DNA of 8,866 nt from Bacteroidota bacterium (GCA_021796135.1 JAJYOQ010000149.1:1-8866), one strand, 5' to 3'. Positions 1 through 6,406 are shown, numbered from the stretch's first letter. The notes: generated by a model from the sequence alone, not told the origin. Program-made: numbers and translations.

Positions 1-208
1 CAGACTCCAATTGGGTTATGATTTTTTCAACCCATGCAGTTATACTATTGTGCATTGGGCAGCCGGGAGTTGTTAAAGTCATTGTTATAGAAATTTCTTT
101 TTCATTAAACTCGACTTCATAGACCAATCCAAGGTCAACAATATTCAACCCGATTTCAGGATCAATTACCCCTTTTAGGACTTCCAATATTTCTTCTTTT
201 GTCGCCAT
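1..208 (-). CDS. DUF59 / MIP18-type Fe-S cluster assembly protein (SufT/PaaD-like), 3' end cut by window edge
   Basis: I translated this by hand from the ATG at 208-206; 69 codons are visible before the window ends. It begins MATKEEILEVLKGVIDPEIG and continues with IVDLGLVYEV, then TMTLTTPGCPMHNSI. The DPEIG / DLGLVY / TTPGCP signature is that of the DUF59 (FeS_assembly_P) family, small cytosolic proteins that help assemble or transfer Fe-S clusters; Cys in TPGCP is the family's conserved cysteine. Only 5 nt separate it from the stop of the upstream membrane protein gene, so it is the visible last gene of the operon starting near 2588. AAGG at 222-219 is a possible ribosome site. Its company with DUF2249/DUF1858 proteins suggests Fe-S maintenance under nitrosative stress (inference). 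Family assignment is secure; the exact subfamily (SufT, PaaD or YitW-like) is not decided. Confidence 0.88.
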   Translation of the reverse strand, partial: MATKEEILEVLKGVIDPEIGLNIVDLGLVYEVEFNEKEISITMTLTTPGCPMHNSITAWVEKIITQLES

Positions 209-213
209 AATTA

Positions 214-1479
214 TTATGCCTTAATTAAAATATATGAAAAATTAAAAAGGAATATAAGTGAACCAATAAACATAACCCCGAAAGAAATTAATAAACCGGA
301 GGGAATTTGAAAGGCTAAAGAGAAGATTACTCCGGCTAATGCAGCTACCATAAAATAATATCCGGCATAAGCAGGTTTCTCTTTGAACATATCTTTTAGC
401 ATAGGCACCGTCTCTATACCGACTTTACTGCTGTATTTATGATACCAAACAAGAAACGGAACTATCTTATACATCTGTCCTACTATCAGCATTGAGATAT
501 AACCGAAGATAATTAAATACCCGTATACAAGTGTTTCATTCATTTCATTTGAAATATTAGTGAATGTGAGAAGAGAGCCAAAGGCAGTTGTTATACCCAA
601 AAGTATGTAAGCAGTTTTTGAAAACTTAATGCCGATGTCTGATTTCTTTCTTAATTTCTTTTTGAAAATTAGATACATTTGAAAGAGAAAGAAAAATATT
701 CCGGCAACTATTAGTATTGCGCTGATATAGAAATAAATTGTTAAATCTTCGTAATGCATTATTGTAGATATTCCGAGCAAGCCGGCATTAATTAATCCAA
801 AGGCAATTTTGCCGCTTGCCGTCGAGTAGCCGTGTGAAAGAGTAAACATCGGTATAAGTTTAAATGACACACCCATTATCACCATAGAAACCCATCCTAT
901 AAATGCTATATGCGCATGTAGATTCAGATACTGCAAATGACTAATCTTGATGAACGGATAACCTAGATTTATACTTAGCAGCAAACCGGCAACAGCCGTT
1001 GTAATGAGATAAAAAATTGCAGCGGCTAAATACAATCCGGTTAGATTCCACTTTTTTACGCGAGTCATCGTAACAATAATATTAAAAGAGAAAATCAGGA
1101 TTGCAATGTTCAGAATTATAGCGGAAGCCGTTAAATGCATGCCGGTATCAAAGTTCCAGAATCCGGTTACAAGTCCAATAATGCCTATTAAGAAAATCCA
1201 GAACTGGATTTCGGCAAGCCTTTCGCTGAAGAGTTTAACTTCAAGAACAACGGGAACCAGCTGGAACATTGCACCGAAAATTATCATTGTAATCCAGCCT
1301 AAAGTTGCAATATGGGTTAGAGCTAAAATCTTGGGCTGAAACTGGAAGCCGTTTATGTCTGTATAATTTAACACCAATAATAAATTTAGAATGGCAAATG
1401 AAAGGATTGCAGCAATAAAATATTTCAATACAATCTTGAACGGAGGCGCATATGCAGATACAAGTGATTCTGATTGCAT
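214..1479 (-). CDS. 12-TM NnrS-like / heme-copper oxidase subunit I-like membrane protein
   Basis: A very hydrophobic 421-residue protein for which I count about 12 membrane helices. Three similar segments recur every fourth helix: TM2 (about 52-78, THIATLGW...FGAMFQLVP), TM6 (about 185-212, HAHIAFIGW...MGVSFKLIP) and TM10 (about 317-345, GYLIIFGYISM...GQMYKIVP). This H-x(4)-GW...G...(L/I)VP pattern belongs to the superfamily of NnrS and heme-copper oxidase subunit I. Candidate metal/heme ligands are H56, H188 and H190; the third repeat has no histidine at that place, so it is not a complete oxidase or NorB-type reductase core. NnrS proteins are known membrane heme/copper proteins of NO metabolism, and the neighbouring DUF2249 genes fit such a role. 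The ATG is 2 nt after the preceding stop, implying translational coupling. The general class is likely; NnrS versus a separate oxidase-like family is unresolved. Confidence 0.72.
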   Translation of the reverse strand: MQSESLVSAYAPPFKIVLKYFIAAILSFAILNLLLVLNYTDINGFQFQPKILALTHIATLGWITMIIFGAMFQLVPVVLEVKLFSERLAEIQFWIFLIGIIGLVTGFWNFDTGMHLTASAIILNIAILIFSFNIIVTMTRVKKWNLTGLYLAAAIFYLITTAVAGLLLSINLGYPFIKISHLQYLNLHAHIAFIGWVSMVIMGVSFKLIPMFTLSHGYSTASGKIAFGLINAGLLGISTIMHYEDLTIYFYISAILIVAGIFFFLFQMYLIFKKKLRKKSDIGIKFSKTAYILLGITTAFGSLLTFTNISNEMNETLVYGYLIIFGYISMLIVGQMYKIVPFLVWYHKYSSKVGIETVPMLKDMFKEKPAYAGYYFMVAALAGVIFSLAFQIPSGLLISFGVMFIGSLIFLFNFSYILIKA

Positions 1480-1481
1480 AA

Positions 1482-2327
1482 TTATTCTTTATTCATCTTT
1501 TTCATAATAATAACTTTGAAATAATTGTCTTTAATCTTATTGCTGATTGCTTTGTAACCTCTTTCTTCAAGTTTAGGATAAAGCATTAATGGTTCTCGAT
1601 GATGATGAACAACCAGAACAGTTTTGTCATCTACTTTTGCTAATGTTTCTAAAATTTTTACCATCGGTTCTGGTGGTGTTAATTCTCTAACATCAATTTC
1701 AATAATGTTTTCATAATCATGCGGAATTTGTGCAGAGGTCAATCCATTTTCAGTTTTTTCGCCGGTATTACTTGCCGGAGCATTATTTTTAAAGAAATAG
1801 ATTTTATATACTTCTTCTTCTTTAATTATTTTGTAGTCGAATCCTTTTTTACCCATGACTGAGTATAATGGAATGGGCTCAAAAGAATTTATAAGAAGAA
1901 ATATATCATCCTCTTTCAAGGCTTTAACTTTAGACATGATTTCAAGAAACGGATCTTTACCGGTATTAATAATAGGTCGTACATCAAGTAGAATGATTTT
2001 ATCCGGATTTAGATTATTAATAAAATTAAAATCGTTTTCTTCCATAATGTTTTTTTCTTTCTTAAAATTAGCTGAAACGATTTGCGATTCTGCAATAGGA
2101 TTGGCTGATTTATTCAGTCTGTAAAGGAGAGTGCTAAGATCAACTCCGGCTATAGCAGCTGCTTGTTGCACATTTACTCTTGCAGCCAAAGCTTTTCTCA
2201 AAACTTTATTTTTAAGTTTACTAAAGTGGGGGCTTGTTTCTAAAAGTACATCGATAGTCTGCGGATAATCTATCAGCATTTTAGAAATCTTCATAGTCTT
2301 GGTAATCATCGCTCTTTTTTCAGACAA
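1482..2327 (-). CDS. DUF1858 (ScdA_N-like) protein with two DUF2249 domains
   Basis: A 281-residue soluble protein with three domains. Residues about 7-75 match DUF1858 / ScdA N-terminal-like helical domains (KISKMLIDYPQTIDVLLE, then PHFSKLKNKVLRKAL and AAAIAGVDLSTLLYRLN), here without the cysteines many members carry. Residues about 111-180 form a first DUF2249 domain (LDVRP, NSFEPIPLY) and about 209-276 a second (IDVRELTPPEP, HHHREPLMLY). Such domain mixes occur in proteins linked to NO and Fe-S damage responses, though the biochemical role of DUF2249 is not established. It sits 3 nt after the single-domain DUF2249 gene and 2 nt before the NnrS-like gene. The start is uncertain: the chosen codon is TTG at 2327-2325 without a clear ribosome site; an ATG at 2309-2307 (residue 7), with purine-rich AAAAAAGAG just upstream, is an equally good choice and fits where the domain starts. 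Confidence 0.82.
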   Translation of the reverse strand: MSEKRAMITKTMKISKMLIDYPQTIDVLLETSPHFSKLKNKVLRKALAARVNVQQAAAIAGVDLSTLLYRLNKSANPIAESQIVSANFKKEKNIMEENDFNFINNLNPDKIILLDVRPIINTGKDPFLEIMSKVKALKEDDIFLLINSFEPIPLYSVMGKKGFDYKIIKEEEVYKIYFFKNNAPASNTGEKTENGLTSAQIPHDYENIIEIDVRELTPPEPMVKILETLAKVDDKTVLVVHHHREPLMLYPKLEERGYKAISNKIKDNYFKVIIMKKMNKE

Positions 2328-2330
2328 GAA

Positions 2331-2570
2331 TTAAACAATTTTCGTAATATTAACAATCCAAACTTCAGGACCACTTTCTATATATTCCCATGCAAACTGA
2401 TCGCTTCTTAAGGCTTGCATTTGATAATAAAGCGGCATTGGGTCATGATCATTAATCAATTTTAGTATTTCTTCTTTTTGAAGCGAATCAAATGTTGCAA
2501 ATATTGTTGGATGTTTTTCACGCGGAGGGACGGGACGTATATCCAACTCTTTTACTATTGTGCTGCTCAT
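2331..2570 (-). CDS. Single-domain DUF2249 protein
   Basis: A 79-residue protein that is essentially one DUF2249 domain: LDIRPVPPREKHP (residues 9-21), a predicted helix through FDSLQKEEILKLI, then the family hallmark NDHDPMPLYYQM (40-51) and FAWEYIESGPEVWIVNI. The fold is expected to be a small alpha/beta domain like TusA; H42 and nearby acidic residues are the conserved polar cluster. No enzymatic activity is established for the family; it is frequent near nitrite/NO reductase, NnrS and hemerythrin-like genes. The ATG is preceded by AAAGGAACTAAA, a good ribosome site. It is the first gene of its operon, about 18 nt downstream of the predicted transcription start, so expression should follow the CRP/FNR-type operator at 2624-2635. 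The next gene begins 3 nt after its stop. Confidence 0.85.
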   Translation of the reverse strand: MSSTIVKELDIRPVPPREKHPTIFATFDSLQKEEILKLINDHDPMPLYYQMQALRSDQFAWEYIESGPEVWIVNITKIV

Positions 2571-2587
2571 TTTAGTTCCTTTCTTTT

Positions 2588-2637
2588 TAATTTAAAACTA
2601 TCTAAGAAAACAGAAGAATCCTTTGACTTAAGTCATT
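2588..2637 (-). promoter_or_regulatory. CRP/FNR-type class II promoter of the DUF2249-NnrS-like-DUF59 operon
   Basis: A perfect 12-bp palindrome TGACTTAAGTCA lies at 2624-2635 (wider form on the minus strand AATGACTTAAGTCAAA). Exactly 23 nt downstream comes TAGTTTTA (2600-2593), a match to the TAnnTTTG-type -10 element of Bacteroidota. Counting TAGTTT as -12 to -7 puts the start site at about 2588 and the palindrome centre at -41.5, the classical class II activator position. The TGAC-N4-GTCA half-site pattern resembles FNR/DNR/NnrR-type sites, so an NO- or redox-responsive CRP/FNR regulator is the likely ligand (inference). No regulator gene is in the window. Confidence 0.75.
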
Positions 2638-2682
2638 ATTCTTAATTTTCGACATTCTTGACATATATTTAATTAGCCAAAT

Positions 2683-3363
2683 CTATTTGTACAACATGCT
2701 TGAAAGCATATTTACATTTTGGTTTAATCCTTCGCTCTGGTTTTGGATTTCACCTTTTTGGTTAATGAATGTTATTAGATTTGAATGCGTAAACATACCC
2801 GACCGATTCTCTTTATATTTAAATCCAATTATTTGTGCAAGCTTCGCAATCTCATATTTCGAACCGGTAATTAGTGTCCAATTTCTAGGGTTTAGATTTC
2901 TCGCCTCGGCATATTGCCTTAGCCTTTCAGTCGTATCGTTATTAGGATCAATTGATACAAGTACAAACTGGTAATTATTAAGATAATTATGAGGTATCAC
3001 TGCTTGAAGCCTTTGCATCTCATTTACAATTACCGGGCATGCGGTGGTGCAGCGTGTATAAAACATAGCAAGAATAACTTTTTTGCCTAAAAAAATATTT
3101 AGTTTAATTTTTTTACCGAATTGGTTCTTCCAAACACTTTCCAGCTGATAGATAGATGCATCAGAATAACGTCCCGGGGTCAATTCCTTACAGCAAGGAT
3201 CTGCTAATTTTGTATTATTTCCTATTGAACTTCTTTCATCTATCTGTATCTCCCGGGATGTTATTTCTTTATTACTTGATCTCACTTTGTTTGTTTCATA
3301 TATAAAAGTACCCGCAATAATTATGATTATTAACGGTAACGAAACTAAAATATATTTTTTCAC
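2683..3363 (-). CDS. SCO1/SenC/PrrC-family copper chaperone / thiol-disulfide protein
   Basis: A 226-residue protein with an N-terminal membrane anchor (residues 5-21, ILVSLPLIIIIIAGTFI) and a thioredoxin-fold SCO domain facing the envelope. The copper/redox motif CxxxCP is present as C105-TTA-C109-P, and the distal ligand is H193 in FTHSNLITF. A second cysteine pair, C57-C58 (DPCCKEL), precedes the domain. SCO proteins deliver copper to or reduce cysteines of CuA in oxidases, and relatives occur with copper enzymes of denitrification; as last gene after nirK and the NirV-like gene it probably serves NirK or another cuproprotein (inference). The start codon is GTG (3363-3361), supported by AGGA seven nt upstream; 45 nt separate it from the preceding gene. 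I see no clear terminator before the next promoter. Confidence 0.88.
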   Translation of the reverse strand: MKKYILVSLPLIIIIIAGTFIYETNKVRSSNKEITSREIQIDERSSIGNNTKLADPCCKELTPGRYSDASIYQLESVWKNQFGKKIKLNIFLGKKVILAMFYTRCTTACPVIVNEMQRLQAVIPHNYLNNYQFVLVSIDPNNDTTERLRQYAEARNLNPRNWTLITGSKYEIAKLAQIIGFKYKENRSGMFTHSNLITFINQKGEIQNQSEGLNQNVNMLSSMLYK

Positions 3364-3379
3364 AGTTATTTCCTTTCGA

Positions 3380-3394
3380 ATATGATTTTCATAT
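3380..3394. repeat. Small inverted repeat between the NirV-like and SCO genes
   Basis: ATATGA at 3380-3385 and TCATAT at 3389-3394 form 6-bp perfect arms around a TTT loop. It falls in the 45-nt gap just before the ribosome site of the SCO gene. The stem is AT-rich and lacks a following U-run, so it is not a terminator. A weak hairpin influencing translation or RNA processing is possible; chance is also plausible. Confidence 0.3.
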
Positions 3395-3408
3395 GCAAAC
3401 CGCTATTC

Positions 3409-4068
3409 CTAGTTTATTCCGGTTACACACCGGAACCCCAAGTCGTCCATTGAATAATTTGCTTTAAGACTATTGCGAAAGCTAAATCTTAAGAAAGCGG
3501 GATAATCTTTGGGATTAGTAGCACTTGCGCCTGCACCGCCACAAATGCTGGAAGCCTCTATATTTGTTTCATTAAAATCAAATGTCCATTCATAAAAATG
3601 GACTAAGTCATTTGAATTATTTATCATACGGAGTTTTTCTGCGGCGTACTCCCATTCGGCAACAGTAGGAAGCCGCTTGCCCACCCATGTGCAATAGGCA
3701 TTTGCAGCATACCAGGAAATGTCAGTAACCGGTTTATTACTTTTAACTTCATTACCTAAGTCAAGATCGCTTTTCCATTTTCTTAAATAATTTGCATCTG
3801 CAAAAATTATTTTTACCATGGATCTTCGCCATTCCGGGTTAGCTTTTACAAATTTCAAATATTCTTCGTTTGTTACCGGATTCTGATCTATATAGAAAGC
3901 ATGAATAAATTGTTTTGAAGAATCATTATCGGATTTAAATAATGGGCAGTAAAAACCTCCTCTTACCAATATCATTTTATTTGATGCTTTTAAGTTGATT
4001 TTCCCAAATGAAGAGCAGCCTATTAACAGTACCAACAATATTGTAATATTTATTTTTTTTGCTTTCAT
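3409..4068 (-). CDS. nirV: NirV-like lipoprotein, formylglycine-generating-enzyme (SUMF1) fold
   Basis: A 219-residue protein with a lipoprotein signal: hydrophobic ILLVLLIG followed by C18 (lipobox LIGC). The rest is a short FGE-sulfatase/SUMF1 domain: KMILVRGGFY (31-40), FYIDQNPVTNEEYLKFV (58-74), the family hallmark KPVTDISWYAANAYCTWVGK with RLPTVAEWEYAA (112-143), and terminal DLGFRCV (209-215). NirV is the SUMF1-like product known downstream of nirK in several denitrifiers; gene order and domain match it. The paired catalytic cysteines (CxxxxC) of true formylglycine-generating enzymes are not visible before the C-terminal GFRC; that stretch reads FLRFSFRNS. A sulfatase-activating role is therefore unlikely, and a role in NirK maturation or electron supply is inference. 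It starts at an ATG 10 nt after the nirK stop, with a weak ribosome site. Confidence 0.85.
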   Translation of the reverse strand: MKAKKINITILLVLLIGCSSFGKINLKASNKMILVRGGFYCPLFKSDNDSSKQFIHAFYIDQNPVTNEEYLKFVKANPEWRRSMVKIIFADANYLRKWKSDLDLGNEVKSNKPVTDISWYAANAYCTWVGKRLPTVAEWEYAAEKLRMINNSNDLVHFYEWTFDFNETNIEASSICGGAGASATNPKDYPAFLRFSFRNSLKANYSMDDLGFRCVTGIN

Positions 4069-4078
4069 CTTAACTTTT

Positions 4079-5581
4079 CTATTTTCCGTTTCTAACCTTT
4101 GCTACTTCATCTTTGGTAACTGTTTTGTCTGAATTACCGAACGAATGATATACGTATGTCAAAACCGCGGCAATCTGGTCGTCGCTTAAACTTTGCGCAG
4201 GCATTATATTGTTAAATTGTTTTCCGTTAACAGTTATAACTCCATTCTTTCCGCGCAATACTATTCCGATAGCTCTCTGCTTGTCGGCATTTAAGAAATT
4301 TGATTGTGCAAGAGGAGGGAACACATTCGGTACACCTTTTCCGTCCGGCTGATGGCATGCAAAACACGTAGTCATAAAAACTTTCTTACCGGCTGCAATA
4401 ATGTCATCAATGCTATTTGAATTTCCTTCGGATGATTTTGCATTTTGGGAATTGATATCAGTCTTTCCGGCTCCTGAATTATTATTTTCTAATTCCTTAT
4501 CCATTTCGGACCCATAATACAAATTATCAGTCTGCTTACCCGAAAATATTTCTTTATTTTCATTACCCGTAACCATTAACGTCCCGACAGCACCTTTATT
4601 AAAAGCCCTAAAAATTGAATGGTCTACAATTGTATATGTACCCGGCACACTCACTTTAAATTCGACTATTGCAGCCCCACCGGCCGGAATTGTAACAGTC
4701 TGAACATTTTCTTGAGTCACAGATGTACCACCGAATAGATAAACTTTATCAAATACTACACCTATAATATGAAAAGAAGAAGTTAATGACGGTCCAATGT
4801 TTCCGACAAAAAGCCTGATAGTTTCACCCACCTTTGCCTGGAGTGCATTGCTACCGGATAAAGCTCCGACAGAACCGTTAAATACAACGTATGTAGGATT
4901 TTCGGCCAATGCCTTATCTAAAGAGAAATCCTGTAATCCGGGTGCACCGTAATCCCCGGTTGTATAAAATTCACTTTGCATTATATAATATTCATGGTCA
5001 ACAGGGGGCAATGTTTTTTTTGGTTGTACGTAAATAAGGCCATACATTCCGTTGGCTATATGAAGCGGTACCGGCTGTGTTGCACAATGATAAATAAAAA
5101 GTCCTGGGTGATCAGCTTTAAAAGTAAAAGTCGAAGAATGTCCCGGGACAGTTTGCGACACAGAAGCACCGCCGCCCGGGCCGCTTACTGCATGAAGATC
5201 GATGCTATGAGGAACCGTGCAGAGCGGGCTGTTATCCAAATGAAATTCTACTTCATCGCCTTCTTTTACTCTAATAAACTCACCAGGAACTTTTCCCCCA
5301 AATGTCCAGAAATTGTATTCCACTCCATCCGCTAATTTTCCTGTTACTTGCATTGTTTCTAAATTTACAATCACCTTACTTGGATGATTTCTCATTATTT
5401 CAGGCGGCACTTCCGGGGCATAGGTCAGATTTGCATACTCTTCACCTTTCACTTTGTTCGAATATTCGTTACATCCATTGATTTGAAAGGTTATGACTGT
5501 AATTATTAAGAGTATTATAAATAGTGCGGGTATTAAAATTATGTATTTAAGTTTAGGTTCAAGTTTAAGTTTAAGTTTCAT
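4079..5581 (-). CDS. nirK: Copper-containing nitrite reductase NirK with fused C-terminal cytochrome c domain
   Basis: A 500-residue enzyme reducing nitrite to NO. An N-terminal hydrophobic segment (13-33) is followed by INGC37, a possible lipobox, so the protein is probably anchored in the envelope. Two cupredoxin domains span about 60-340. Type 1 copper ligands by motif: H125 (VPHS), C166 (YHC), H174 (PLHIANGM) and M179. Type 2 copper ligands: H130 (DLHA), H165 and H321 (DHSIF). Catalytic D128 and H271 (SFHIIG) are present, so the active site is complete. A Ser/Asn/Gly-rich linker (about 350-390) leads to a class I cytochrome c domain with CFACH (406-410) and probable axial M460 (NIMPA), which should feed electrons to the type 1 copper. 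The ATG has AGGACTAAAA upstream and no alternative upstream start. Codons 2-11 are a hexamer repeat. Middle gene of the cupin-DGC-nirK-nirV-SCO operon. Confidence 0.96.
   Translation of the reverse strand: MKLKLKLEPKLKYIILIPALFIILLIITVITFQINGCNEYSNKVKGEEYANLTYAPEVPPEIMRNHPSKVIVNLETMQVTGKLADGVEYNFWTFGGKVPGEFIRVKEGDEVEFHLDNSPLCTVPHSIDLHAVSGPGGGASVSQTVPGHSSTFTFKADHPGLFIYHCATQPVPLHIANGMYGLIYVQPKKTLPPVDHEYYIMQSEFYTTGDYGAPGLQDFSLDKALAENPTYVVFNGSVGALSGSNALQAKVGETIRLFVGNIGPSLTSSFHIIGVVFDKVYLFGGTSVTQENVQTVTIPAGGAAIVEFKVSVPGTYTIVDHSIFRAFNKGAVGTLMVTGNENKEIFSGKQTDNLYYGSEMDKELENNNSGAGKTDINSQNAKSSEGNSNSIDDIIAAGKKVFMTTCFACHQPDGKGVPNVFPPLAQSNFLNADKQRAIGIVLRGKNGVITVNGKQFNNIMPAQSLSDDQIAAVLTYVYHSFGNSDKTVTKDEVAKVRNGK
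5549..5578 (-). repeat. Hexamer tandem repeat in the 5' end of nirK
   Basis: On the coding strand AAACTT occurs three times in a row, then a degenerate GAACCT, then AAACTT again, all in frame and encoding the start KLKLKLEPKLK. The unit is 6 nt, so gain or loss of a copy would keep the reading frame and change only the number of Lys-Leu pairs in the cytoplasmic n-region before the membrane segment. Confidence 0.7.
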
Positions 5582-5671
5582 TTTTAGTCCTATTTTATCA
5601 TTTAGTTTTGAGTTTAACTTTTTTTCTTCTTAATTATCAGTCTTTTTTATCCGATTATCGATTAAAAAAAT
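5582..5671 (-). other. 90-nt gap between the DGC-domain gene and nirK
   Basis: This is the longest gap inside the nitrite reductase operon. It is AT-rich and holds the nirK ribosome site (AGGACTAAAA before the ATG) and a short symmetrical CGATTATCG (5652-5660) too tight to fold as a hairpin. No copy of the TGACTTAAGTCA operator occurs here, so nirK most likely depends on the promoter near 6456, though a plain housekeeping promoter cannot be excluded. Confidence 0.5.
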
Positions 5672-6079
5672 TTACAAAATTGAAGATGAGTTTAGCACAA
5701 TTTCACAATTTTCATTAATAATTAATTCGAAAAATTCATCCACAGTTTCATCATTATAATTTTTATGATATTCTTTCTTCAAACCGAAATCAGTATGCTC
5801 AAAATGAATGTCGGGCACAACCGAAACGTTGTTTAAACAACGTTTTGAACATTTAAGAACGCAGCCGTCAATTGCAATAATCTTTCTTCCGGACTTAGCT
5901 TTTTGTACAAGAGGTTTCACATTTCCGCCGATCCCCGCAATACACAACATCTCAGCTATACCTTCTCTATCCATTTTTACTGCAACATCATTAGCAAGCT
6001 GGGCAATATTACTACATCCCGAACATGAATAGACCAGCGGAACTTCATCTAAAAGAAATCGATTATTTTTCATATCCAA
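5672..6079 (-). CDS. DGC-domain putative zinc-binding cysteine protein
   Basis: A 135-residue cytosolic protein of the DGC-domain family (putative metal-binding proteins named after the D-G-C motif). Visible landmarks: VYSCSGCSNIAQLANDVAVK with C19 and C22, LCIAGIGGNV with C46, and IAIDGCVLKCSKRCL with C73, C77 and C81. The six ordered cysteines suggest zinc or possibly Fe-S binding; the family has no proven function. It lies 12 nt after the cupin gene and before nirK, so it is co-transcribed with nitrite reductase. The chosen start is TTG (6079-6077): AAGGAAG at 6093-6087, overlapping the cupin stop, is 7 nt away, whereas the in-frame ATG two codons later (6073-6071) would be 13 nt away. Either start changes only two residues. 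Confidence 0.85.
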   Translation of the reverse strand: MDMKNNRFLLDEVPLVYSCSGCSNIAQLANDVAVKMDREGIAEMLCIAGIGGNVKPLVQKAKSGRKIIAIDGCVLKCSKRCLNNVSVVPDIHFEHTDFGLKKEYHKNYNDETVDEFFELIINENCEIVLNSSSIL

Positions 6080-6086
6080 AGATTTA

Positions 6087-6093
6087 CTTCCTT
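6087..6093 (-). promoter_or_regulatory. Ribosome binding site deciding the TTG start of the DGC gene
   Basis: AAGGAAG on the minus strand, overlapping the TAA stop of the cupin gene. It sits 7 nt from the TTG at 6079 and 13 nt from the ATG at 6073, which favours TTG and suggests coupled translation with the cupin gene. Confidence 0.6.
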
Positions 6094-6406
6094 ACTTAAT
6101 CATTGTTAAAAGCATTTTTGCTTTTTGTTCAGCTCTAAGTGCATGAGGTATATTTGGCGGCATTATAATTAATTCACCTGCTTTAACATTGTATGGATTT
6201 CCGCCTATAGTTATTTCCATTTCTCCATCAACGATATATACCACTGCTTCAAAGGGTGAGCTATGTTCGGTTAATGATTCATCTTTATCGAATGCAAACA
6301 GAGTAATGTTTCCGTTTGTTTTTTTTACTACTTGTTTGCTTACTACTGAACCCTCCTGGTAATTTATTTCATCCTTTAAAAGGCTTTTTTTTATTGTTTC
6401 TGACAT
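6092..6406 (-). CDS. Small single-domain cupin protein
   Basis: A 104-residue protein made of one cupin beta-barrel (cupin_2 type). The first cupin motif is LTEHSSPFEAVVYIVDGEMEI (46-65 region) with H48 and E53; the canonical second histidine of HxH is replaced (HSS). The second motif is AGELIIMPPNIPHAL with P83, P84 and H88. H48, E53 and H88 could bind a metal; no substrate can be assigned. It is the first gene of the nitrite reductase operon, about 50 nt downstream of the predicted transcription start at 6456, with ribosome site GAGG five nt before the ATG. Small cupins of this kind recur in denitrification and anaerobic gene sets, but their role there is not known. It could be a sensor or a small-molecule binding protein. 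Confidence 0.85.
   Translation of the reverse strand: MSETIKKSLLKDEINYQEGSVVSKQVVKKTNGNITLFAFDKDESLTEHSSPFEAVVYIVDGEMEITIGGNPYNVKAGELIIMPPNIPHALRAEQKAKMLLTMIK

Noticed and set aside
2687..2974. Plus-strand open frame opposite the SCO gene
   Set aside because: Antisense shadow of the conserved SCO C-terminal half; composition looks like a reversed coding frame.
4976..5335. 119-codon plus-strand open frame opposite nirK
   Set aside because: It lies wholly antisense to the conserved cupredoxin part of nirK, whose protein is unmistakable; the plus-strand product has no recognisable domain and no ribosome site evidence.
5645..5665. Possible terminator between the DGC gene and nirK
   Set aside because: The symmetrical CGATTATCG has a one-base centre and cannot fold as a hairpin; no GC-rich stem followed by a U-run is present.
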